Source of the DNA: Lucinisca nassula
Taxonomy: Eukaryota; Mollusca; Bivalvia; Lucinida; Lucinidae
NCBI GenBank assembly: GCA_963580285.1
Contig: OY757023.1
Span: 92,281,108-92,345,107, forward strand
DNA length: 64,000 nt
Direction: 5' to 3'
Shown here: one piece after another, positions 54,690 through 64,000 of the stretch
Position numbering within the stretch: position 1 is the first letter of the stretch
Layout: each line of letters starts with the position of its first letter
The notes under the pieces: model-generated
Told to the model about the DNA's origin: nothing
Seen by the model: only the letters and a program-made list of their open reading frames with translations
The model's database searches: none
Made by a program: the position numbers and the translations under genes

Positions 54690-54970
54690 TAAAAAGATAA
54701 AGATAAAGAAGCTTTATTTAACGTCGCATATTCGAAACAAATAACATAAGCTCTGTAGAGCTTTTATTGCGACAAACAAAGTATCCTCTAACAAATACTT
54801 AACTGCCTTCATTTATCTTCCTAGGACTACCCCTGATAATGCGAGCGTCAGCCAAGGGAGCTCCTAGTACCATTTTTCACGCCTTTGGTATGGCGCGGCC
54901 GGGGATCGAACCCGGGGCCTCCCATTCCCGAAGCGGACGCTCTACCACTGAGCTATCGGGGCCGATAGTT
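54690..54970 (-). mobile_element. SINE type B relative, (AAAGAT)n tail
   Basis: The minus-strand head GGCCCCGATAGCTCAGTGG, B box GGTTCGATCCCCGG, a short body and an AAAGATAAAGAT tail. The tRNA-like part is long, but the acceptor arms do not pair well, so it is not called as a tRNA gene. Confidence 0.7.
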
Positions 54971-55139
54971 AAATTGTATCCCGAATGGAATGGGATATCA
55001 TAATTCTCTGCTACATTTGTCAAGTTGTGACTTCAAAGAACGTTGGGACCGAATATTGTGCAATTTGGGCGCTGATTTAAGAAACTGAATCACTCTGAAG
55101 ACAGGCACCCACACAGAATTTTCATTTTATCAGGAAAGC

Positions 55140-55310
55140 TGTGAGTGAGTGAGTTTTTCAGTTTCAGGTCACACCAACAGATAAGGTCATACGGAGACGG
55201 GACCTCGGTTTAAAGACTCATCGGAAAGTCTGGAGAAGCCCAGAATCGATCCTGCGATCCATGGTTTACAAGGCGAGTAGCGTAACACTACACCACGGAG
55301 GCTTCTTCAG
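55140..55310 (-). mobile_element. SINE type C
   Basis: GTGAGTGAGTTTTTCAG ... CTACACCACGGAGGCTTC. TCAGGAAAGCTGTGA occurs on both sides (55131-55145 and 55307-55321) and is a likely target duplication. Confidence 0.75.
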
Positions 55311-55945
55311 GAAAGCTGTGAAACGTTTGCCGTCAATTAAAACTAAATTAAATTTAAAATAGATTGACTGGACTGATAAAGCAGCTTCTTGTCCTATTTA
55401 CCAATCAGCGTTAACAAAAATTCATCGGTTTTATTCTCGGAGTATTTTAATAATTAAATATGTACTTTGCTTAAACTTTTCATAGACATTCATCAACTGC
55501 CGAAAGGTTAAATGATTGACCATGCATAATCGCTTCACACCTTGATACAGATTGCCTTCACTTCTTTTTTTCTATTTATTGAAGATGAATCAAGGGTGTT
55601 TTATGGCAAGTAACCAAGGCTGTGTCTAGTCTTTAATTAACAATATCTATTTTGTTCCAACAATTAAATGGCCAAAACATGCTAATTTGAAACAAAAACA
55701 AAAATCTCTGTTATTTATAATTTATTTTAGATTGCAAGATTATTAAAAGACAGAAAGTCAGGCTTTTGACATAACATGTAAAATATAAAAAGAATTTACC
55801 ATCGTCCAGTCATATTGAAGAGATCTATTGTTTATTTCGACGTCACTGTCGTCGCGCGTGTGAATGTATTCATTGAAGTATGAATAACATAGCTCCCCAA
55901 TAGTTAACTGTAAACGTTTTCTGTAAATGCACTGAAAATGTTACT

Positions 55946-56176
55946 CATCACGTGAACATGTCCGTGAAATTAACACCCCTAAGCCCCACTTTATATACAG
56001 AAAACTGGAGTTTACCGGGGTATTCATTATCTTTCTGTTTTTCCGCTCCAAAAAATAGGTTCTAACAAGCACGCACAATCTATGTTGGCAGAAATAAGAA
56101 CGATGCTTTCATTTTTACCTAAAATGAGTCACTGCTGACACCATGTTGGACGTCATTATTTCATGTTTTCCTAATG
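55946..56176. mobile_element. Hairpin MITE, family B, half core
   Basis: CATCACGTGAACATGTCCGTG at the left and CATGTTTTCCTAATG at the right; only GGTTCTAACAAGCACGCACAA is left of the palindrome. Confidence 0.7.
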
Positions 56177-56414
56177 TATATTAAAATGGTATAATTTACA
56201 AAAGGTGAGAAATGTTGTTCATACTTCAATATTTACATTCTCAGTGCATGTACAGTAATCCTCAATAGTTAACTACTGGGAAGCAATGCTGTTCATACTT
56301 TAACGAATACATTGACACACGCGACGTCAATAATTCGAAATAAACAATGTTTCTCTTCAATATGGTTGGAAGATGGCGATGTTATGGCGTCAACGACGCT
56401 GTTCCGCCGTCAAT

Positions 56415-57010
56415 AGGAAAATAGAAGTGGAGACAATCATCAGGAATCGATACAATCAAACCACAGCTCCCAACAGAGACACCAAAGACAAAGACACACA
56501 AACATGAAACAACAGACCCTAATGGAAACACCAACAGCGGAAAGCCAAAAGGACATTTTTTGACCACAAAATGGCCAATAGGCTATCCAAAATTAAATAA
56601 CACAAGCGACACAAACACCCAAAGACAAACCATAACAAAAATAAACCGCGACAGAAGAACCGCCTTGGAACGGTCAGCGGAAACGAATTCCACTGAGGGG
56701 CTTAAATCGATTATACGTGGCCACAATCCTCGCCCTTACTTCCGTCGCGATTTAGACAAATAATTTGTTCAGTCCGCATAAAGGCCTCCTAACTCATCCG
56801 TGCAACATCTCCATGAACACAAATAATCAAACACCCACAGAGATGAAACAACGGTGAGGACTCGACAGCAAGAAACCACTGAAATGCTGGAGCAAAAAAA
56901 ACAACAAAAAACAACAAAAAAACAAAAAACAGTTAGACTCCGATGGCCCGACCAGAGACACAGCATCAGGCACAAACCAACTTTACCTTGAATTAGATCT
57001 CTCTAATTCT
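56415..57010 (-). repeat. R3 copy, minus strand, nearly full
   Basis: ATAGAAGTGGAGACAATCATC, CACCAACAGCGGAAAGCC, ACCGCCTTGGAACGGTCAG, CTTAAATCGATTATACGTGG, GAGGACTCGACAGCAAG and GGCACAAACCAAC. This copy shows the undisturbed site into which the Polinton-like element inserted elsewhere. Confidence 0.8.
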
Positions 57011-57287
57011 CAAAAAGCCTTTCCGTTGGAACCGTCATAGGATCTGAGGCCTGACCCACCGACATGCAATTAAAAAGGGAAGCAAAGTTGTCAACCGTGA
57101 TTGGGTTAACTACCATGCAACCGAAATTCTTTACTTGTAAGAAAACTGAAACCTGCGTTCAGTTTATTTCTTATTTCAAAAAAGCCCTTTATCATATTTT
57201 TTTAGTTACATGATAGATGGGAAATAATATAAATATATGTAATAAAGATAATTTATTTAACGTTCACTGTAGTATTAACAACATCCG

Positions 57288-57354
57288 GTCACGAGCAAAG
57301 TTTAAGTGAACCTTTTCTTTGCTTCGGGATTCACTTAAACTTTGCTCGTGACCC
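57288..57354. repeat. GGTCACGAGCAAAG palindrome, copy 2
   Basis: GGTCACGAGCAAAGTTTAAG and CTTAAACTTTGCTCGTGACC are perfect arms around TGAACCTTTTCTTTGCTTCG-like loop sequence. Confidence 0.8.
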
Positions 57355-57411
57355 GATCTTAACCCATTTTGTACCAGCAACCCCAAAACAGGTACCCTGG
57401 CAAACACTGCA

Positions 57412-57465
57412 GGCCCAAATCAGAGGCCGCACAATGCGGCGTCTGATCAGGGCCTACACTGTTTG
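57412..57465. repeat. Palindromic repeat, GGCGTCTGATC type
   Basis: CAAATCAGAGGCCGCACAATGCGGCGTCTGATCAGGGCC (cited as landmark), with TACCCTGGCAAACACTGC before and ACACTGTTTGC after. Confidence 0.7.
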
Positions 57466-57739
57466 CAAAAAGTTACGCCATTTTCCAAATAAATTTTGAA
57501 GAAAACACAACCTGACACCCCTAAATTTCGAAATTGACTCTGCCATATATAAGGAGGAAGATTCCATTTGGGACAAAAAGGGTTAATGACGTCAAAATAA
57601 ACCATGGTTCTCTCCAATATGATTGGAAGGTGGGCATAACGTCATAACATCAACGAAGCTGTCAAAATGAAAAACTTGTGCAGTAGTTTTCATGTGTCAA
57701 TTTTATCTCTCAAACCAGATTTTACGTCGAATAATGGAT

Positions 57740-58050
57740 AATTTGGGGGGTTACCTCATTTTACCCGGTGTATCTTTTTCGCAAATGTAGTTTTTTACCT
57801 GCTTATTATGAATCATACACGTTAAATAAGTCCACTTTGCAAAAATAATCCGTCTCTGACTGCCACTTGCAGAAACATGTTTTTCTCGCATGGATTAACT
57901 CAGCAATGCAAAATTCGGCATAAACGTGTCACAAAAAATTTCAGGTTTTCATCAATCACAACCGAACTAGTGATACGGGGGAACTTTTTCCGCTTTCACC
58001 CGTTGTCTTTCATTTAACTTTAGATCCAAAAAGATGTACTCGCAGCTCTA
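57740..58050. repeat. Large inverted repeat, left arm
   Basis: GGGGGGTTACCTCATTTTACC through CTCGCATGGATTAACTCAGC to CGCAGCTCTAAATTTAGA; it pairs with the reverse complement of about 63190-63540 at roughly 85% by eye. Confidence 0.75.
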
Positions 58051-58420
58051 AATTTAGATTTTCCTACTCTTGCGTCGCTTTCCGCAGTGTTCTGTCAATG
58101 ATCGGTACAGAAACCCGGACACTTGCCATAATCGTCGTGCATAAAAAGCGGAACGTGCAGGACTGATATAATCCGGAACTTTGAAACTACGTCCGGCAGT
58201 GGAGTAGCTGTTGTTACTGTTAAAATGGCATTTCCTGCCAAGTCTCCTTTGATTTATTTTTTTTTCAATGTAACATATTCTGCTAGGACTGCGTATACAC
58301 GTATTACGCAGATAAGATAACTGGATGGTGTTTCTACGTATAATGGGCTGTGCTCTGGGAATTTTGTATTGTATCGCTTTGCGGTCAACTTCCAATTAGC
58401 CGCTGTAACTTTTTTGTCAC

Positions 58421-58639
58421 ATGCGCAGAAAAGGACATAAAATATTTACTGAAAAGCAGGTGACGGCCTTAGATATGATAAAAACAAGGCACAACTGTCT
58501 TGTTTATGTCCAGGCTGGGACGGGCACAACCCACGTTATCGAGGCGATTGCTAGAGTGCTCCGTATTGAAGGGAAATGTTTGTCAGTTTCTTGCACAACG
58601 GTATCGTATAAAATCTATGTGTTTTGGACAGAGTGCTAA
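58421..58639 (+). pseudogene. Helicase-like N-terminal fragment with altered Walker A
   Basis: 72 codons resemble the start of a superfamily 1 (PIF1-like) helicase motor: FTEKQVTALDMI, then VYVQAGTGTTHVIEAI, then GKCLSVSCTT. The Walker A lysine (GxGKT/S) is Thr. After SCTT the similarity ends, either at a splice donor (ACAACG|GTATCG near 58600) or at a break. The next exon was not found. It could be an exon of a transposon-borne helicase (Helitron-like elements carry one) or a host gene fragment. Confidence 0.45.
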
Positions 58640-58880
58640 AGAACGTGTGTACATGACGTCGTCACCTTGTGTTTAAACGCTCGTTCCCGGTACACGGCGA
58701 CGGTTAGCTAAGCAAAAAATAAAAATAAAAAATAAAAAATGCAGCAGTGTTAAGCCAAAATGTTCAGAATATAAGTTAGAAGATAAGATATCTAGCAGAG
58801 ATACGGCTGGAAATAACTTGAAATTGTTTTACAAATTTTGGATTCATAGTGGTTGGAATGACTGATGACTTTAAGCGTGT
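58640..58880. other. No feature recognised
   Basis: AT-rich, with an AAAAATAAAAATAAAAAAT run near 58720. Confidence 0.4.
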
Positions 58881-58884
58881 GTTC

Positions 58885-59120
58885 TAATATGTTTTGGTTT
58901 TGGTTTTACGGCCCTTTCAAGATTATTTCACTCATATCGAGCCGATCGTTAATCAGAGGTGGGCGAAAACCGGGGTACCCGGAGAAAAACCACCTGACCT
59001 TCCGTTGCAGAACTTGGCGTCTCACATATGACCCGAGCGAGGCTCGAACCACAGTGGTGAGAGACCTAATGATCTAGAGTCAGCGCTCTTAACCACTAGG
59101 CCACGGAGGCCCGTGTGTGT
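58885..59120 (-). mobile_element. SINE type E, tRNA-derived
   Basis: The minus-strand head GGGCCTCCGTGGCCTAGTGG, GTTAAGAGCGCTGACTC, B box GGTTCGAGCC and GGTTTTTCTCCGGGTACCCC body, ending GGGCCGTAAAACC. Confidence 0.75.
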
Positions 59121-59257
59121 TCTAATATAGTTACCTAAATAACAATGGTTGTTTTGGTGACAATAGGCCTGTAGGAATTTTCCTTCTTTTTTTTTTCTTT
59201 GTGATAAGTTGAAACCAAGGAAAAAGCGTTTCAACATGTATTTTGTATAATGTTTGC

Positions 59258-59259
<2 letters not shown>

Positions 59260-59312
<53 letters not shown>
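59260..59312. repeat. (CT)n microsatellite
   Basis: About 25 CT units. The run ends in CAG and an open frame follows to 59473, which mimics a splice acceptor; no domain is seen in that frame. Confidence 0.9.
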
Positions 59313-59314
<2 letters not shown>

Positions 59315-59479
59315 ATATTTGGAAAAAAAATTGTGGAGGTCTTAAGATTAGGTAGAGAGGTATGGAAATATTGTGTACTGATCATTCCAGAGGTAGAAAG
59401 AACGGTGTACAGACCTAACCTGCACGAACCTGACCCAAGGATTATAAAACTTTTTTTTTTCATGCTCAGCTGATAGGGT

Positions 59480-60415
59480 ATGAACTTTATCCGGCCCATA
59501 AATAAAAAAAATGTAAACACATAGAAAAGAATGTCGCTCATACTACCATGAACGCATCGAGCCACGTGATTTTCAGTAACGTCAAGTTACGTCATTCTAA
59601 ACCATGGTTCTCTACGGGCGTTGGTGCGGTCAACGCTGTTTCTTTCTTTGTAGTAAAATGGCGTGTAAATGTTTTTCAGTTTAAAAAGTTTGCCCTATAA
59701 GCATTATTTTTCGCCAGTGATGAGGGGCAAAGAATGTTATTATAAAACAATAAACTTATTTTTTCTGCTTTTCATGAAAGTAGCATGTGAACGACAGCGA
59801 GTCACTAACAAAGTTTACATGAAACCTTTCGGGGTTCACTTACTTTGCACACAACCCACTGCGTTCGTACTATCATGAACAGCAGAAAAATAAATTTCAT
59901 TTCTTAAGTGTTTGTTTTCTTTGCCTCATACTGCTGCTTCACTCTAGGGTTTATTAGCTATCTCATTATGTCAATCATTGCAAAACACCCACATTGAGCC
60001 GGAGGTAATTTGTTTTCAAAACCGTCTTCTGTAGCATGTTTTGTTATCCATATGATCAGGGGAGCAACTTCTCAGTTTCTCCTTAAATGTACATTTTTAA
60101 CAGTCGGAATGACATGTCATTATCAACTTTTAATGAAATGGACATTAAGTTTGTCATCAAACTGCTGTCAAGTGTCAAAGAAAGCAGGTCATGAAATGTA
60201 CATGCACTGGTTTTTATTCCATGCGTAGCACTTTACATGTAAACGGATGCTTTAGACACAAGCTGGAAAAATGATGACGATTTTCTTCATGAGGTATGAA
60301 TATTAAACTACTAACAATTTGTTGTGTTACATTTGTGTGAAAGTACTTTATCGCTTATTAATTCCTGTATATTTGTGCAGTCTTTGCATTCATACCGCAT
60401 TCTTTACAGTTTTCG
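59480..60415. other. No gene supported
   Basis: A 72-codon plus frame at 60010-60228 (Cys- and Met-rich) has no recognised domain. TGACGTCA-like and GTTCTCTACGGG stretches near 59580-59640 belong to a dispersed repeat shared with 56300-56400 and 57590-57670. Confidence 0.4.
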
Positions 60416-60417
60416 GA

Positions 60418-60690
60418 CCCGCCCATCGGGGCTTAAAGAAATAGATGGGCTGCGTGACGCTTCCAAGCAGAGGTGAAACCGACCGCACGCGAGTACTGCT
60501 AAACCGCTCAGAGAATATATGCCTGCCCGGGCAAAGCGGGGCGAGTCAGACCGTTCATGTTTATAAACTCTTTTGGTTTCATTGGGCGACAGGGCTTGAG
60601 ATGTCAATTCAAAAAGTCCCACAAAATGGATTCAACGTCTCCAAAATGACCTGTTGATGGGCACTTTAAACATCTAATCAAACATATAAA
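60418..60690 (+). mobile_element. SINE type A, diverged, internally deleted
   Basis: CCGCCCATCGGGGCTTAAAG to CATCTAATCAAACATA. About 35 bases after GAGATGTCA are missing. Confidence 0.7.
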
Positions 60691-60877
60691 TTCCTTAAAG
60701 TGTTTGGGTGAGAAAAATAATTAATATTGCGGTCGTGGCTTCGGGCTCGTTTTCAGTGAATTAAAGTCTCATGCTCAACAAAACCCAACATGATACTTAA
60801 CTAAACTGAAAAATTGCGTGAAAATTCCTTGTTTCGGCCTCAATCCCATCATACAGTTCTTATCTAAGCAGGAAATG

Positions 60878-61216
60878 GCCCCCGCCCATCGGGGCATGAA
60901 GAAATGATGCTTCCACGCAGAGCTGAAACCGACCCGCACACGAGTACAGGTAATCCGCTTAGAGGATCTAAGCCTGTCCAGGCAAAGCGGTGCGAGTCCA
61001 TGTTAATTAAACCTATTGGTTCATTAAACCTATTGGTCCATGTTAATTAAACCTATTGGTCCATGTTAATTAAACCTATTGGTTCATTGGGCGGCAGGGC
61101 TTGAGATGTCATTTCATCTTAAGGTCGAGTAAAAGTCCCACAAAATTGGAAGCAACGTCTTCAAAATGACCTTTGCAGTGTTGACGGGGACGTTAAACCT
61201 CAAATCAAACAAAAAA
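60878..61216 (+). mobile_element. SINE type A with small internal tandem repeat
   Basis: CCGCCCATCGGGGCATGAAG to AACCTCAAATCAAACAAAA. TCCATGTTAATTAAACCTAT units are repeated about three times at 61006-61085. Confidence 0.75.
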
Positions 61217-61219
61217 ATC

Positions 61220-62215
61220 TAAGTAGGAAAATTGCCTGAACTGTTAGTATATTTAAAATAGCCAGTATTACAAATTTAACGCGCGGCTGAATTGAGCATG
61301 AAAAACGTTTTATAACCTTTTAATAGCCTGGTCGAGAAACATTAAGATTGGAATGCCGCTTTACTCAACAGCACCAAAATTTTTAAATATCCTATATATT
61401 GACAAGGCCCAATTTCTCACTTACTTTCCAATACACTCTAGGTTAATACAAGCACTTCAAACCTTTCATAAAAGTCATCTATTTTAAGGCATTCAAGAGT
61501 TCTGCAACGGAAGGCCAGGTTTTTTTTTACCGGATACTACGGTCTTCGACCACATGTGATTAACGATCGGCTCGATATGAGTGAAATAAACTAACTCGAA
61601 AGGATTGTTAAATGAGCCCCGCTCCGCAACCCTTCACCCCCCCCCCCCCCAAAAAAAATAAAATCAAGGTTGATATGCTCTAGCTTATTGTGACCTTTTT
61701 TAATTGCTGTGTTGTGGTTAGTTATTCAGATTAATACAAACTTGCTGAGCAGAAGAATTGAGCAATGTTTTTTTTACAAAAGTCCCTACACCAATGCATT
61801 TGACTGAATTCATAAATAGAAGCGTCCACTTCAGAAAATCGCGGATGAGAGAACATGTGTGTGCTGCACTGTAGGGGTTCTGTCCCCTTAAATACCTGTT
61901 GAAAAAGGACCCAATGGGCCCAACCTAAATAGTGCTTGTCATTTACTGGCCGTTAGCGACCCAGGATCAAAATTTCAAAACATAAAATGGAATATGTTGC
62001 AATTGGGAACAAATTGTTTCCATGCTGCATCATTTCGAACATTTACGTATTGGTGGCATTGTTAACAAGCTGGCTGTTTTTTTTTCATTTCTGTCTACAC
62101 AAGCATGAGTGAAACTGTTTTGAAAATAACACAAAACGTCCACGATTTCAACAAAAAATACATTTCACTTTTTCTGAGTCCGGCAAGGAGATAACTACGG
62201 CTAATCCCTGCCTTC
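61220..62215. other. No feature recognised
   Basis: AT-rich with homopolymer C and A runs at 61637-61667. A short splice-bounded frame near 61440-61500 (minus) is not M13-like. Confidence 0.4.
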
Positions 62216-62219
62216 CTAA

Positions 62220-62331
62220 CTTTAGCCACCAACCTAGCTCAGTGGTTAGTCCATTTGCCTCAGATTCTAAAGGTCCCAGGTTCGATCCCCAGCTGCGGTG
62301 ACAAAATTTCGGCGTGATTTGCAGGTACGAG
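62220..62331 (+). mobile_element. SINE type F head, split by a type B SINE
   Basis: ACCTAGCTCAGTGGTTAG and B box GGTTCGATCCC near 62280. Its body is interrupted by the type B insertion and seems to resume at 62847 (GTAGTTAACTGGAG ... CAGGTTAAAGAACCC). Confidence 0.6.
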
Positions 62332-62846
<515 letters not shown>

Positions 62847-63189
62847 CATCGTAGTTAACTGGAGCCCCCCCCCCCCCCCCCTGTGCAGGGAGAACCATCC
62901 CCTGTGCAGGTTAAAGAACCCTACCGAAATTACATGGTTACTGTGTACTCTTTCATCCTTCAAAACTGGAGTATATGCCGTATACAACGTCTGTGTCCCC
63001 TCTTGGGGTTTAGTTGAAAATGGAAGAAAAATAGCGATAATGCTCATTTGTCACTACTTCGAACGGTTTAGAATTAAACAGAACCGGTCGTTCCGGTCGT
63101 TAGTTCATCGATAGAGTAGACCGGAATCAGCAGAAAAACCAAGCTTCGCGACGATTGTTTTCTTGATCTGTTACAGAAAGTGATGTGAA

Positions 63190-63870
63190 AGAAGCAAAGT
63201 CTAAATGTAGAGCTGCAAATACATCATTTGGGATTCGAATGGCCAAGAGAGGTTCATTTTAATGAAAGACATAAACTGAAAGCGAAAAAACTTTCCTCCG
63301 TAACACTAGTTCGCTTGTGATTGATGAAAACCTGAAAATTTTTGTCACACGTTTATGCCGAATTTTGCTTTGCTGAGTTAATCCATGCGAGAAAATCATG
63401 TTTCCTGAAAGTGACAGACAGAGGCGGATTATTGTTGCAAAGTGGACATATTTAACTTGTATAGATCAAATTAAGCAGGTGAAAAACTGCATTTACCAAC
63501 AAAATACACTGGGTAAAACGAGGTAATCCCCCCAAAAATGGAGCCGAAGTTTCCTCCCTTGTCTCTAATATAGTACCCCCCCCCAAAAAAAAAAAAATAT
63601 TTTTTTTTTCATGATTCAAGCCCCTATGGATAATCCATGCGAGAAAATCATGTTTCCTGAAAGTGACAGACAGAGGCGGATTATTGTTGCAAAGTGGACA
63701 TATTTAACTTGTATAGATCATAATAAGCAGGTGAAAAACTGCATTTGCCAACAAAATACATGGGGGTAAAACGAGGTAACACCGAAAAAAATGGTGCCGA
63801 AATTTCCCCCTTGTCTCTAATATAGTACCCCACCAAAAAAAACATTTTTTTTTTCATGATTCAAGCCCCT
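63190..63870. repeat. Large inverted repeat, right arm, with terminal tandem duplication
   Basis: 63190-63540 mirrors 57740-58050. The outer part is repeated 251 bases on: ATCCATGCGAGAAAATCATG at 63381 and 63632, and TTCATGATTCAAGCCCCTATG at about 63608 and 63854. Confidence 0.75.
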
Positions 63871-63907
63871 ATGACTGAAGACGCATTTTTGATCGACACA
63901 GGTCATT

Positions 63908-64000
63908 GAATATGTTCTATAAAAGGGTTATCCTTTGGAAGCAAGGAATACACCACAGAAGTGAAACGTATCAAGCAAACAAGTTTTTCTGGGTCAGACT
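63908..64000 (+). repeat. R1 satellite, cut by the window end
   Basis: ATATGTTCTATAAAAGGGTT through TTTCTGGGTCAGACT. Confidence 0.8.

Noticed and set aside
54890..54967. tRNA gene on the minus strand
   Set aside because: It has A and B boxes, but the acceptor stem pairs badly and it continues into a SINE body and tail.
58054..58395. 113-aa minus-strand ORF
   Set aside because: Basic, with no domain, antisense to the start of the helicase-like fragment and partly in the inverted-repeat arm.
59243..59473. Exon after the (CT)n tract
   Set aside because: The CAG is simply the end of the microsatellite; the frame has no domain and no partner exon.

Overview
The window is animal genomic DNA, AT-rich and dense in repeats, with spliced genes and tRNA-derived SINEs. 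The SINE heads, the gene content and a pearl-like tandem element with (ACRG)n microsatellites all suggest a bivalve mollusc. That assignment is an inference; no species diagnosis is possible by eye.

There are two main loci. (1) 3022-13659 is a 10.6-kb Polinton/Maverick (adintovirus-like) endogenous viral element. It has 6-bp target-site duplications (AATCGA on both sides), AG...CT termini and inverted repeats of about 1.7-2.1 kb. Inside it are an unknown 169-aa ORF, a packaging-type ATPase with an N-terminal C2H2 finger, a start-less lysine-rich/acidic ORF, a small ORF pair split by an in-frame stop, a broken adenain-like protease and, on the opposite strand, an intact single-BIR (IAP-like) gene with a TATA box and poly(A) signal. 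I could not find polymerase, integrase or capsid genes. SINE, satellite and R3 insertions break it up, so it looks like an old, internally deleted copy.

(2) 23067-54091, minus strand, is the 3' half of a neprilysin/ECE-like M13 zinc metallopeptidase. I resolved thirteen small exons with compatible phases, ending in the family's Cys-x-x-Trp-stop tail; any one splice form uses twelve of them. HEITH, ENIAD, the catalytic His...Arg pair and the NAYY substrate motif are all present. The exon carrying NAYY exists twice (44742-44800 and 44094-44152). Both copies have good splice sites and identical phase. One encodes NAYY and the other DAYY, and frame arithmetic shows that only splicing in exactly one of them keeps the protein open. 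This is the most interesting observation here. The N-terminal half of the protein was not found and probably lies beyond the window.

The rest is repeats: two related MITE families (A and B) with a central GCCTC/GAGGC palindrome that recurs in MITEs with other ends; at least six SINE types, several with clear target-site duplications; a roughly 250-bp satellite (R1) that recurs as short tandem pairs; an abundant interspersed repeat (R3); a pearl/Helentron-like tandem array (50640-52790); and a large inverted repeat (57740-58050 against 63190-63870) enclosing a helicase-like fragment with an altered Walker A motif. Coordinates of repeats are by-eye estimates (usually within 10-30 bases) except where target duplications are quoted.
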